This document shows positions 34,401-47,145 of a stretch of 64,000 nucleotides of DNA, piece by piece. The stretch covers positions 42,187,662-42,251,661 of the forward strand of contig CM070604.1 in assembly GCA_036346395.1 (NCBI GenBank), written 5' to 3'. Position 1 is the stretch's first letter. Each line of letters begins with the position of its first letter. The stretch is from Hsuehochloa calcarea (lineage: Eukaryota; Streptophyta; Magnoliopsida; Poales; Poaceae). The notes beneath the pieces were generated by a model that was not told where the DNA came from, did not search any database, and saw only the letters and a program-made list of their open reading frames with translations. The position numbers were made by a program, and so were the translations under genes.

Positions 34401-34546
34401 CTAATGGAAGGAACAAATACTACATTATTAAGACGAAGTGTGAAGCCGCTATCTAAAACTAAGGAAACAGAACCAACTGATTCTACTTCGGCTTCTTTTC
34501 CATCCGCGACTCTAAGACTTCGCTCCCCCTTTCTTAGTATTCTCAC
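31442..34546 (-). pseudogene. Copia pol: integrase, RT, RNase H (broken)
   Basis: Pol of the young Copia in about four frames. 34546-33965: protease-proximal region and gag-pre-integrase (LWHCRLGHISKGRMERL, then CIDCIKGK). 34011-33700: integrase core (ITFIDDFS, VVRSDRGGEY) ending at an in-frame stop just before QNGVAERHNRTL. 33663-32563: the rest of integrase, a linker and RT with WIYKTKHDSKGNIERFKARL, GIDYNDTFSPV and QMDVKTTFLNGDLQENVFM. 32409-32221: LYVDDILLAS (catalytic YVDD) and DLGDASYVLGIEI. 31705-31442: RNase H with CDNEPAVFYASN, KHIDIKYHVVKD and ADPLTKGLPP. Domain content is full but translation is broken. Confidence 0.92.
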
Positions 34547-35525
34547 GGTATGGAATCCTCAGAAGAGTTGGTAACGCGTGCAGCTTGCACCGAGTCAATC
34601 CACCAAGATTTAAGGGAAAAATTAGTATAAAGGGTTTCATCAACGAACGTTATAGAATCATTACCCTTCTTGGCGAGCCACTTTAGGAAATCAACACAAT
34701 CCTTCTGAAAATGTCCTGGCTCCTTGCAGAAGTGACATGCATTCCCATTTGGTGCTTTAGCAGGAGCAACATTGGGCTTAGGTGTATTTTGCACCTTAGG
34801 CCCTGATTTATCTGAATTAGGAGAGTAGTGCAGCCTTTTCTTAGATTTGAAGTCCCCTGAGAACTTCCTTTTGCTAAGACAGCCAACTTGATTCACAAAA
34901 TCTTTCTTTTCGGTCCTAATCCTTTCTTCCTCCTGGACACACATGGCGATAAGATCGCTTATGCTCCATTTATCTTTCTGAGTATTATAGTTTATCTTAA
35001 AAGTAGTGTACTCAGAAGGAAGAGAAGTCATAATAAAGTGAACTAGGAAACCATCAGATATTTCCATGTCCATGCCCTTGAGTTTTCCAGCCATATCAGT
35101 CATCATCATGATATGCTCTCTTATACTGCTGGACCCGTCATACTTAGTGGATAGAAGCCTCTGGATTAATGTACTGGCATAAACCTTAGTGGAGCCTTTG
35201 AATTTCTCCTCTACTGAAGCCAGATATTCCTTAGCATTTTCGTAACTGGATTGCTCCCGATTCCAACTGAGATAGAGGTCTTCATAATCATTAGTGATAG
35301 ACGGTTAGACCGCTCCCATTTTTCAGCATTATTATCATATATTTTCTTTTTCTCATCGTAATTGTCCTCACCAACGGTGGGGGAAACGGGAGCGGATACC
35401 CTTAGAGCATAATCAAGGTCTAAAACTCTAAGGACAACTGAAATTCTTTCTTTCCAAGCAGGGAAGTTGCTCCCCGTAAGCTACTCAATGTTGTCAATGG
35501 TAGCGGCAACATTTGAAGCATTCAT
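34543..35525 (-). pseudogene. Copia gag (early stop)
   Basis: Capsid-nucleocapsid of the young Copia. ATG at 35525-35523 (MNASNVAATIDNIE), then an in-frame TAG at codon 15 (35483-35481), then TGSNFPAWKERISVVLRVLD and the rest of capsid. Another break lies in the middle; the continuous frame from 35109 holds SDGFLVHFIMTSLPSEY, CVQEEERIRTEKKDF and the zinc knuckle CHFCKEPGHFQKDC (near 34735-34690). The early stop alone would block translation of gag from this copy. Confidence 0.85.
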
Positions 35526-36742
35526 TGCTGAATATTAAAATACAGGGAAAATTAGAAATAACATAAAAAGTATTGCATGCAATTAACTCTACGTTAGTTT
35601 GATTAATAACATGCAAAATTACAGTTCTAGTTTATATCACCGTTGGGCAGAAAATAAAAAAGAACTTTAACAATTAATGTGGCGACACATGACTACAAAC
35701 AACATTGGTCAATATGTAATCATGTGTATACATAATGCCCAAAAATAAAACATAAAAATCTCTAATTAAAATATCTCGTTAGTTCAATTTTAATTAGAGA
35801 TAATTATCACAGTTACATGAGAGATTAACATTAATCAAAAAATGCACAAAAATAAAATTAAAAATAATCACAAATTCATACTGAAATTTGAGCAATTATC
35901 ATTAATAAAACAATGCACAATAAATAAATAAAAATAATAATCATAAAACTTAATCAGAAAATCAATTTGCAAAATACAAAAACTCTTCGTAATCGAATAA
36001 GATTCTTACACGCCGCTTCCTACCACCACGCTCGGCTTCTCATCACTTCTGCGCCGCCCAAGAAGCTTGGCCCAAAAATCCGAACAGGCGAGAGCCGTTG
36101 GATCTAAAAGAACTGTCGAGATCTTCGCGCAGTTCACTGGACCGGATTCGAGCCGCCGGATCGGATCGGACGGCTGAGAACGTCCGCCGCGCGGTATAAA
36201 AACCGACAAAACGGAAACCCTAACCCTAATCCATTTCTCCCGATTTCTTCGAAATCTCCGCGCGGCGCCGAGAGACGCTCGGGCGAAAGCGGCGACGCAC
36301 GCGAGGGCTCCATCGGCAACGGAAGCGAGGAGCGGCATGGCGGCCGAAGCGCAAGACGAAGAGGCGGCACTCGCAGCTTTCTCTTCGCCGGCGAAGCGCG
36401 GCGATCGAGGTCGCGCGCGGCAATTGCCGTCGAATGGAGCTACGGCGGTGCCCAAAACCAGAGCGACGGCTCTAGATCTTCAAGGAAAAACGTGAGTATC
36501 CGCCGCTCCTTTTGCTTCCAGATCTGATGGTCTTAGGGTTCCGATTTGGGGTTTCGTATTTGGGGATTTTCTGGATCACATTAGGGTTTTCGCTTAAGGG
36601 TTTCAAATCCCCTCCTTCTAAGTGCTAAGCCGAGCCGCTAAACATAGATCGGGACGATCCTAGCCCGATGATCCGGTCAGGCAAGAACAGCTAGGGTTTT
36701 TAACTGGGTTCAAAAACGATCTTGGGATGCTCTGATACCAAA

Positions 36743-37196
36743 TATTAGAAGATAAACTGAGGCTAAACATAATCTAACTACATTAACCATAGATCATAGA
36801 TGAACACCTCAATCACATTAGTGCGGAAGCGTTAACACGTACCAGATCCCGATGAAGCCATATGCCGCTTAGGGTTGATTGCTGACGGTGAAGAAGAGAG
36901 CACCAGAGCGTCGGTTCTAAGTCGAAGAAGACACCTGAGGAAGTCCGATGGTGTCGCGGTGATGCGACTGGTTTAGGCCTTCGTTCACCTCAGCGCTCGT
37001 ACCGATCGGGCGTGTATGGGATCTTCTTGGGTTTGAACTTCTCTGATCTAAACCCTGACCAATCCCTCTGATTTATGTAGCGCTCGAGTGACCGGGACCA
37101 AAACCAAATAGAGTTAGTTATGCCTCCGATCAAGGCGCAAGTGGAGGCGTGGCCTCCCTGAAATCTCGGGGTGGTTAGCCGAGATCAATTCTAACA
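36743..37196 (-). repeat. 5' LTR of the young Copia
   Basis: 454 bp. On the - strand it is followed within two bases by TGGTATCAGAGC, then a GC-rich leader (about 36000-36740). Confidence 0.9.
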
Positions 37197-38194
37197 GAAG
37201 AAAAACACCTCATACAGACGGGGTAGCCATGATTTGGCTCCCGAGAATGTAGGTTTTGCCTAGTCTAGTAAACAAGTTTTCATCTCTTGTGTTTTTATTG
37301 TGATTATTCTTTCGCGGAATGAGTTGTTACCGGTTCCAACATGGATGCGTTAGCATTGCATTTTTACATGCTTGAACAGTGCCAAATATTTTATTTGTTA
37401 AACCTGTGGTAGCTGTTTTTGTAATCGCCCGTTGCCTGTGTGACGAATACCAACCATGACCAAGAGAGTTGGGGTGTGTCCGGTTTGTTACCAAACTTTA
37501 ATGCACTTGGTAATTTTTATTTCTTGTGTACATCATTTGGGACTTTGCTGTAGTACACCTCATTTTTTTCCCGTCCTTTGCCCCATGTCATAAGTTTGTT
37601 TCTTACCCGTAATTTGGCACCATTGTCCACTGTGGCAATCGATGTGTCACCCCACTTTCTTAGACCTTTGCTCCTCATGTCATATGTTCGTTTCTAACCC
37701 AAAATTTGGCACAATTGTGGCAATCGATTTGTCCGCAACAAAATTTGTGTCCTGGCACTTGCCAGCAACCAAACAAGTGTATTGATCTTTTTAGCTGGGT
37801 TTGAACCGTTTTGATCAAGCATCTTAGTTCTCAGCTTTCTGCTAGTAATTTAGTGAAAATGGGTAAATGGGACCCTGTTTGTTACATCGGCTGATTGACT
37901 GCTCAAGTTTGGTTGTTCTAGCACGCTTGTTGTACTCGCGAGATCACCACGCGCAGCTGGTATCATGTCGAAATTAGTACTATTCCTAAAAAGCATCTCA
38001 AGGACGGTTTGATTGTCCATAGTGTATGCAGCTCGTGCCCGTCTTCCGCTGCGCTCGCCACCGGCAAAAGGAAGAAATGGACTCGGACATCGGCCGAGAG
38101 TCCAGGAACCTGATCCGTCGCCGGTGCCCGTCTTGCCGTATTGTTCATTTCATTCATGGTCCCCTAGCCTCTCTCCCCTAATCACGTTTGGTGA
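37197..38194. other. intergenic; no gene recognised
   Basis: About 1 kb between the young Copia and a small repeat. It includes a local near-duplication of TCCACTGTGGCAATCGAT- and CACAATTGTGGCAATCGAT-type sequence (about 37620-37735). No supported gene. Confidence 0.4.
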
Positions 38195-38400
38195 CGACTA
38201 GGGTTTTCGATACTGGTTTTTTGTTTTACCAGAGGTGACCGGTACGGCCTAAAATGGGAGAAAAAAATCGGCCAATTTCAGCCGAAATTTCCGGATTTTA
38301 AATTAAAAAAGATCAAATTCGAGTAAAACTCAAGCAAATTCGATGCTCTGGGGGTAAAATTTATCCAAACCGAATTTTTTTGGACCAAGCAAATCAGAAC
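38195..38400 (-). repeat. dispersed ACCGG/TTTAAGC repeat, copy C
   Basis: Reverse orientation relative to copies A and B: GTGACCGGTACGG, CGAAATTTCCGGATTTTAAA, AAATTCGAGTAAAACTCAAG. More diverged than A and B. Confidence 0.4.
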
Positions 38401-39998
38401 ACTGGTGACGTCGCTCACGAGTTCAGGGGCAATTAAGTTGCACGAACGCGTGCTAGACGCCGACGCGTCCATTTCCAGAGCTCAGCTGAAAGCACAGTTC
38501 TTGCTAAAAACGTTTTCACCGCCGCCTTGCGTGTTAAACGTCACCGGAATGCGGCATGGGCAAACTCTGGGCATCTCCCGCGAAGCCGTGTAGGCCTACA
38601 CCGTTTCTATCAGATTTGCCCCGCTGCGTGATCTGGACAACTGGACTCGATCGAGCATCAACCAACGGCTGCCATACTGTCTAGTGTCAAGTGGCCGAAC
38701 AGGTACTGTAGGCCGTCCCTTTCCCGTGAGATCGATATGCACACGTGGGTAGGTAGCAAATTTTCTTCAACGGCAGCGAGATGGATGGAGTAGTAAAATT
38801 AACGGTTTTAGTAAATATTTAGAATTAATTTTAGTATAAATTAAAATAATTAAAATATAATTCCAGTAACATATAATTGATAAGAATGACATAACAGCAT
38901 GTAATATTTTTTATATCAATTAAATAGGATAAAATATTCAAAAAAAATAGGACTTGAAAACAAGTAAAATCAACATAATGCTCAGATTTAAATGTTTGAC
39001 TATTGCTCTCAGATGTCGGGTTGTACAAGATAAGATCTTAGCCTCCTCGCCACTATTGTCTATAGTCTTCACAAATTGGATATGACAACAACAAAAATCA
39101 AACTTTGAGCTCTAAAGAATGTTTTACTAACATATCAAAATTTATCTCATAAACAAGTTATATTTTCATCACTTTATCCTTTCGTGACCAAGTAATCTTC
39201 AGTTCAAAACTAAAGTCTCAAATCAACATTTACTGGTTTCTGCCAACAGATGACTAGTCCAGTAAACACTAATATAATATACACTTATGCAACCGAACCA
39301 CTGAAAATAACAGAGCTTGTACAGAATGAGATGAAGTGACAACAGTATCCAAACCAATAAGCTCAAGTCTGATCTAGTTTATCAAACCAATTTCATTACA
39401 TGACAATTATCTCCATCGAGCATTTCACAAGCCCCCACAATTACCATGCAAATTCACCATATGCTAGATGTGAACAAGACAATAATATGAAAAGCTCTAG
39501 CACAACACAATATGCAAACTAAAGCGAAAAGGAAAACAGCGATACTCACGATGCGGATGCACTCAAAGCCACCGAGTCAAAACAGGACAAGGAGCGCCGA
39601 AAGCGCTGACTCAGAAAACCAATCGTCCCGCTTATGCCACGTTTGAACGGCGATGTCGTCGGAGATACAATGCCAATTCGCAAACCGCGACACACCAAAG
39701 TGCGAAGTCGAAGTGCAGAGAATGCCGCATAAGAATCACACCACAGTGCACCGGCCGAATGCACTCAAGGAGCACCAATCACCAAAACCGAATTGCTTCT
39801 TCCACACCAAGTTAATCCAAGGCCAATCGAATTCCACCTCCAATCGGCGCAAGATCAAGTCCTCACTGCAAATCAACCGAGAAGATGGAGCAAAAATCGG
39901 TATGCACAAAATAGGGGAAGGATCCGGTCCTCACCGCCGACGGCATCGAGCTCAGCCACGGAGGCGCGACGGCCCCAAAGTCGCAAGAACCGAAACTG
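38401..39998. other. intergenic; no gene recognised
   Basis: 38401-38760 is moderately GC-rich and 38761-39530 strongly AT-rich. The frames at 39546-39764 (-) and 39653-40036 (+) overlap each other and show no known domain. No gene supported. Confidence 0.4.
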
Positions 39999-42900
39999 TA
40001 ACATCCCAAAGCAGGGGTTGTGTTTCAAATGTATGAAAATGAGGATAAATTAAAACTTTTGGATGCATCCTTGTTGTCATTTGAATTCTCTAGAATTTAT
40101 CTCCTTGAAATGTGGACTTCAAAATTCAATTAAGTTATTGACTCGAAGTGTTGCAATTCAAGATCTCCTAGTCAAACCTTGTGATCATCCTCTGGGAATA
40201 TTTTTCCTAAATTCTTGGTAATATTGGTAACCTCCCTGAGAAATTTCATAATTTTTAGAAATTATTTGCTATTTCTTAAGGGCTGGTCAAACCTGTTGTC
40301 TCCCTGGTCAAACCTCAGTCCAGCAACTTGTGAATTTTCTAGCGGGCAATACACTACATGAAAAATTCTGTAAAATTAACACACGATTGATCTGGTAGTC
40401 AGGATCACTTAGTACAAATTTCAAAAAAATGGATCTGTGAAGCTACCTCTAGAAATTCTCAAATCATCTCACCTTTTTAATCCAAATCTGGAATCACTGT
40501 TCCTCGGGCTCGAACTCGAGTCAGACCCCGACCCGGCTTCCTTGGTTCAGCCCAACCAACTAACCGCGTCGCGTGTGAGCCGTTTGATGGAGATTCTCCG
40601 GTCCAGATCTCGCACCCGTTCGACCCACTCGGGCCTTCTCGCTCTTGGATCCGAGCCGTCCGTTTCCAATCGAACGGCCCAGATCCACCGGACCCGGCAC
40701 TCCCGTGCTTCTCCGCGAGTCGCTGACACCGCGGGGCCCGCTCGTCAGACCCGTCTTCTCCAGCCCGCTCGCGCTCAAGAATCACTTGCCACGCGCCGCA
40801 GAGGCTCTGCGCCGCTTCCGTTGACGCCGTGGATCCACCGCCCCGGCTGACCACTCCTGGAGCGTCGCCTCTTCACGCCGTGTCCTTCCCGATCGTTGGA
40901 GCTCTATAACTCCGTCTCTCTCGCCTGCTAGCTCTCACTTTCCCTCTCGGTGGCCGAGGGAAAGGAGGCGAGATCTTGGCTCTCTCTCTCGGGTAAGCCC
41001 CGTACTTCCACCTCTTGCTCCATCTCCGTTCCTCCCTGGTTCCATTTTTACTAACTCGAGGCCTTGCCTTGGCTTGTAGCGCCCGGAACACCGTCGAGTT
41101 CTCTTCGGTGGCAGAACTCACACCCGGAGCCGCCGCCGTGCCAACTCCGTGTTCGATGAGTCCCGTCCTCGCTCAAGTGCGTCACCGGCCGTGCCTTGGC
41201 CTGCTTAATCATTCCCCTCACTTTATTTTGCCATCGGTTCACAGGAGCCCGGGAAATCCGAGTTTGACCCATTTTCGGCCGCGGAGCTTCCGTTCTTCCC
41301 CGTCGCCGGTGTGGTAAGCTCCTTGCCAATTTTCTTGCTCGTACACCATCTGTGGACTGCCCTTGTACTTTCTCTACCACTCATTTCCGGTCTTCTTCAC
41401 CAGAGCAAGCTTCCTCGGTGAAGCACCGCGCCACCATCACCCTCCTCGTCGTTGGCTTGACTCCGACCTTCTCCGAGTCTCTCCCTCGCTCAGGTAGACT
41501 CTCTGTGCCTTGTTGATGTTGTGGCACCCGCTTCCCTGGACAATGCGGAGCTCGCTTGTGTCGTTTGCGTTTAGACGTAGCTCTCTGCCGCCTCTCTCCG
41601 GTGCGCCGCCGCCTCGGGCCGGCTCAGCCACCGTGAGTATCACCGTTGGGTGCGCAAGAGTATTGTGAACCCGTCCATGCCCTTAGCTTGGGCCACCGTG
41701 CCCAGGAATACCGACGAGAGCTCGACGAAGCCAGTGCGGTGTTGTCGGATTTCCGACAACACTGTAGCATCGTCATTAAGACCAAACCCCATTCATTAAC
41801 TACTAATGATTGTTTAGTAGTTAATGGTTGTCTTATTCGGATTCTTGGTGTGACTAACATGTGGGGCCGAGCACAGTAAGCGAGGTGTAAATCCCAATCA
41901 TCACAGTGTATGACATGTGGGCCATAGGGTTTAGCGCACGGGTTGGAATCTCGTGGACTGACCGTAGACCGTGAGTCTACGTATTGTGCTATGAGCCGTG
42001 TGTATGACATGTGGACCCCACCTGTCAGGCCAAAAATTCTATTCGGTTTCAAAAATGAAAAATGCACTGTTTAAAGGGCCCACTGGTCAGCGACGTGGCT
42101 AGGATCGGCTGGGTGTAAAAAGTCTTTTATGGCCTTATAAAATCCGAAATACTTTATTTATGAAATAAAAATGCATTAACTTCAAAATTGCATAAGTAAT
42201 TCATTTTAGCTCCAAATTTGATGATTCAAATTTTGCTGAATTCCTTTTTTGCATGTACTTTATTATAAAAATAGTTTGAACCTTGTTACTGTTCCAGAAA
42301 ATACTTTTGGCAAAATTACTTTAGGGTTAATACTTTTGTGGCATTAAAAATTATTTTAACTTCAAAAATGCATAAGTATTTTTCTGTAACTCCAATTTTA
42401 GTAAACTCAATTTTTTCATGTTCCTTGTTACTGTATTTTAGTGTAAAATAGGTTTTGAGCATGTTGCTATCTCTGAAAATCTGATTTTACAATTATCTTG
42501 TGCACTACTTTCTTGTCTTGGAAAAATCGTAGAAAATTCATGTTAACTCCGAATGAGGTGAATCATTTTTTGTTGATCATCTCATGTGGTGCTCTGTCTA
42601 CCATAAAATTTTCATATGCACCACCTCTCTGGAAATTTTTACCAAAATTTTTATTTTTGGATGAATAGTAATAGCTAGCAATTTATTGCATTTTCTGGAA
42701 AACTGACTTTCAAACTGCCATAACTTTTGTCTGGAACATCCAAATCAAATGATTTTTATTGCAAAATTGATTTAAAATCATTCTCTACCTTCTGTGAATT
42801 TTTCATAATTTTTGGACGAAATTGTATTTTTGGGTCTTTTTGGTATTATTCGTTCTTACTGTACTTTCGAATAGGTTCCGACGACTTTATTGATTACGCG

Positions 42901-43750
42901 AGTGATCCTCTGTAGCAAGAAAGTTATCTCCAACAAGGCAAGCAGTTGTTTCCATTTGATCATATTGATCCCAGTCTATTATCTTGTTTGCAAAGTGTAT
43001 GTATGCATGCTCTATTTTGTTGTTAAATTATCGATAGAGTAGTTGATCCTATAGTTGCATAAACTGTAGGTAAATGTTCAACCTCTACCACTGAGTCTAG
43101 GATATATTCGCTGTGATTTAGAGTTCGATGGATGGACTCTAATCACTTTACTTATTTCTGCGATGTCATGCTTAGCAATGTTTAGAACGGTAGAATGAGG
43201 ATCATCGCCTCGGCGATGGTCATTTTATCATCACTATAATTATTTGAGTATGGATACTCATGTATGTAATTATATTTGAAAAACTAAAACTGAAAGTGAA
43301 ATATTTTAGACTTGGTACATTGGTTTGATGGTGTGGTTATTGGGTGTGTGAATGGTGCCCGAGTCAACAAGGACCAAACATCTTGGACACTGACTCAAGC
43401 GTTTTTGTGTGCTAACCACATGAGAGGGATATGAGACCTCTCTTGACTAAGTACTTTGGGAGGTATTAATTATTGAATTCACTGGTGGTATGAAAAAGAG
43501 AATGTTTGTTTGGGTTGAGAGGGATGGGTTCCTTTCTAGGTTCACCATACCAAGGAGCATCCGCAGTTACTTTGGCTGGGCCGGTGCGTCCGACTCAACG
43601 TGTGGGTCCTTAGTGGGAGCCCGTAACGGCGATTCACTAAGGGTTAACCACTATACGCGCGACTCGTAATTAGTGTAATCCATTGAAAAGTGTCTCGTAG
43701 GACTTAGCCTTGCTGGCATATCTAAGAAAGTGTACTCTATTGTATGGCAA
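39999..43750 (+). repeat. large Gypsy-type LTR-like sequence
   Basis: Starts TGTAACATCCCAAAGCAGGG. A GC-rich stretch (40500-41640) is followed by an AT-rich part with recurring AACTTC/CATAA…CTCCAAATTT units (42160-42880) and a tail (42900-43750) with TTTGATCATATTGAT and GTGAATGGTGCCCGAGTC. The same landmarks occur in inverted orientation at 59640-64000. Open frames in the GC-rich part are Arg/Ser/Pro-rich shadows on several frames. The 3' end is not defined by a target duplication. No internal retrotransposon coding follows, so it is a solo or truncated LTR. Confidence 0.55.
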
Positions 43751-46614
43751 AAAGGCGGTTTGACAAACAGTGGTGTTCTCTCGGCCGAATTCTCTACCAC
43801 TGTTGCTTCAGCCGCAGCAAACAGTGCGAATCGCGGCAATATCGCTTGCACGGGGGCGTTGCAGCCGCCTCTCGGCCATGCCGCATTAACGCGCGGTGTG
43901 CCCCACGGGTCGTTGAGAGCGTGACGGTAATGGCGTAGCGCGGCTGCACGGGGCGTCCATGCGTATCGAACCCGAGTGGGCGGCACGCAGATTTAAGCGG
44001 GCGAAAGCTACGTGAGTTACGCCCCGAGCCCACGTCACTGCCGGGCTGACAACGACGCCTATATATATATATATCACCTGATCATGGAGAGAAAGGAACA
44101 TATGAACCGTACGTGCTGTCCGTCCGATCGGCCTCGTAATTAAATCCGTGCCGACATGAGAAGCATTCCTCAGAGTCACGTAAGGGGAGTTGGATTCCGC
44201 GCCGTGCATCGCAGACGGCCGCCGTTTGGCGCGTTTGCAAGGCACTGAATGCGTTGACCAGTTCTTTTCCACTCCTAAAATCAGTCCTCTGGCCAGTAGG
44301 CCTGCAAAGGCCAAGACAATGAGAATAAACTAAGGTCCCGGACCAATAGGAAGGCAAAGAGAAGATAGCTGAAGCCTGAAGTCACAGTACCACTACGTCC
44401 CTGTCCCTGGGCCCGTCTGCCCTCCATCAACCTCTGCTCGGTCGGCCGAGGGCCGGGCAACGCCGGGCCCAGGCCCACGCCTCCCCCTCGCACAACTGGT
44501 CCCGGCCGGGCGGCCCCATCCTCCGGCTGCCTCTCGATCGCCGCTCTGATCGCGCGCGTCCAACGAGCTAGCTAGGGGCGCCGGGCACTGCACGCCACTG
44601 ACCTTGTCACGGCACATCGGCATCCATCGGCATCCATCGGCACTGCCCCCGCCGCATGGACGCTTCCCGCTCGTCCGCTTGCGGCGATGTGTGTGACTGT
44701 GTGGGACGCGCCGCTGTTGCGTGATAGAAAGCTAGGTGTTAATGTGGTATGGGTGGAAGAAATGGATAAAAGGGACGTGCGGACGCATGCAGTGCGGTGC
44801 GATTCACTTTCCCCCCGCGCGCGCACGCGTCCCCAACCGTACTGCCCAACTGGCCGGCCGTGTCGTTTCTCCCACCGCGACGTTGTCGCCGTGCGCTTGT
44901 CGGGCACCGGAGGCCCATGGCCCCTGTCGTCCGGGAAGAAACCGCCACCGGCTACCGCCGGCCGGCCGCGTGGACGGACACCGCGCGCAGATGAGCTGAA
45001 CTGTGTACGTACGCTGTACGCACGTACGTATATATTATACAAGCGCGATCTCGGCCGGGAGATCACATCATGAAACGTCTCCCGTCGACGTCAAAGAATC
45101 CCGGATGTGGTGCACCGTACCGTACCGGTGCGTGAGGCCGAGCGCGTCGGGACGGCACATCGCGTTAGCGCACTGCCGCGCAACATGGTAATCTGTGCTG
45201 CCGACGGACGGACGGACGGCCGAGTACGTGAAACCGAGAATTGCTTTTGTGAGATGCCGCAATGCAATGCATGCATGAGGCCCGCATGGGCACAGCCGCC
45301 TACGGCCTATCTCTATATAGAGAGGTGCATATATATCACGCGATATATTGGCCGGACTTGTGCTTCGTTCCTTTGTGCAGAGCACATTTTCTGGGGATAA
45401 GTGCTCGCTTGCTTGCCTTCCCTCGCCGGTGTTAGGTGCCAGTGCCACGTCAGGCGCCCCTCCCCTCCATGGAAGAAGCTGTCATCCGCAGAGTTGCGTG
45501 TTTGCTCACTGGTTGGGTACAGTTCGGCTGTGCTGGCAAAGGGAAGCTGACAAGAGCGAACGGGCAGTGGGTCGACATGGATGCATGCATACTCAGGACA
45601 TTATTATAATTCAGAGATCGATGTATCATGGATGGTGTATCAAACTATCAGTGGATCAGATGTCGTATTTTAATTCTATTTTTCAGATCGAGTGCAGCCA
45701 CAAACAGGGTTATAGAGAGAGGGGACGAATCCCCCTCTTGTAAATTTCGACATTGTGTTCTAGTCTATGGTTTGCTAAAGCTCCTAGAAGACTAGAATCA
45801 AATTGAATCTTATCTTAAAATCGGTAAAATTATGGAGCCGTTTCTAGAGACACGCATACAGATACATAAAAATTAATAAATAATCTACTCAGCGTCAGGG
45901 TTCACAATTTCTCCAAAATTTTGGAAATTTCGTTACCCTCCGAAATAAATACGATTCATTCAAAAAAATCTGAAACATTTAAATTTGGACAAATTACATC
46001 CTAAGTTCGGCAACATTTGAACTCACCCTCGACAAGAAAGGTGGGGTGTTTGAACTGACCGTTTACACGACCCTGACTGCAAAACAGCATCTCCCCAAGT
46101 GCTCGGACTCGATCAGGGGTAGCGTCAAATCTCTAAACGGCAAAGCAAGTTGACAAGGTTTCAGAAAATACCAGTACGACATGGCATGGATACCTGGAAT
46201 CCGAAAGGAATGCTTGAGCGGCGGCCATGCCGGGTAGCTTTTCTCTTACGTGCTTTAGCCGGCCACAAGGACAGGAGAGGATAAAGCTAGGCAACTGGTG
46301 GCCTTGGTTCTGATTCGATTCACATATATATTCTGGGCGAGTGGAGAAAGATTCAGGCAGGTGCTCGATTGCTGGTGGTCTGCACAAGTTCGTGAAAGAC
46401 GCAGTAGTGTATAAAAGTGGTCTTCCTTTACCAAGTGATAGAAAGCGTCGTGCTGCATGTATCGTCCTTCCCATTGGTTAGTTAGCTCGTTGCATCCAAC
46501 TCCTTCGTACTTTCTCTTCGAAAGATTAAAGAGCCATCTTGTACAAACTTTGCGTATAAAACCTTCCAATGCGTAGGACCGGATCCTCCGTTCGAACAGC
46601 ATAATATATATATA
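43751..46614. other. intergenic with GC-rich island; no gene recognised
   Basis: 43760-45300 is CpG-rich with overlapping open frames on both strands (for example 44687-45073 + and 44572-45066 -), none with a recognisable domain. An (AT)n run lies at 44059-44074 and ACGTACGT motifs near 45005-45030. 45300-46614 is ordinary intergenic sequence. The - strand frame at 46255-46602 is not recognised. Confidence 0.4.
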
Positions 46615-47145
46615 TGGAAAATTTTGTTCATGCCATTGAAAAATATGTACAATATTAGTATTGTCACTCTTCCTTTGCTCATTTCTTTTTTATCACTCTT
46701 ACATTTGACCATTAAGAAATATAGAAAAATTAGAAAAACACAAAATTTGATAAATAAAACAAAAAAAACACCATAACATGTATAAACTTCAGGGACCGTT
46801 TTTGAACAAAAATTAAAAATTGCACAAAAAAATTACATTGGGAATTTTTTTAGCAATGTTCCATAAAAGTTGAGGGAGATTGAAACATTTTCCGTATTGT
46901 AAATTTTTTTGAGAAATTTCCTAGAGTAAACTGTTCAAAAATATACTCAAAATTTTCTATATTTTATTTTTTTTGGTTTTTTCTAAATTTTTTTTTGCAT
47001 ATTTCTTAATAGTCAAATGCGTTTACTTGACGAAAAGTTAGATATAGTGGCAACAGCAAAATACACATCGAGTGGTAAAAACAAAATGAGCGAAGGACTG
47101 TTTGAACGCGGGAAAAAGTTCTTTGTGTACCTTGGTATAGGGAAA
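46615..47145. mobile_element. hairpin-type MITE or foldback element
   Basis: The left arm contains CTTTGCTCATTTCTTTTTTA and CATTTGACCATTAAGAAATA. The reverse complement of the right arm contains CTTCGCTCATTTTGTTTTTA and CATTTGACTATTAAGAAATA, in the same order, separated by an AT-rich centre. This gives a long imperfect inverted repeat of roughly 100-150 bp per arm. The right flank GGGAAAAAGTTCTTTGTGTA resembles a MITE terminus. Target duplication not resolved. Confidence 0.6.

Larger units (their letters stand above)
30798..37196 (-). mobile_element. relatively young Copia retrotransposon
   Basis: 6399-bp - strand element. The 454-bp LTRs at 36743-37196 (5') and 30798-31251 (3') differ at about 7 positions by my count. 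The target duplication GAAGA is at 30793-30797 and 37197-37201. LTR ends on the - strand are TGTTAGAATTG…CTTCTAATA (TG…TA). The primer-binding site TTTGGTATCAGAGC follows the 5' LTR, and the purine tract AAAGGGGAGAA precedes the 3' LTR. Gag, protease-like, integrase, RT and RNase H are all recognisable, but stops and shifts make it non-autonomous. Confidence 0.95.
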
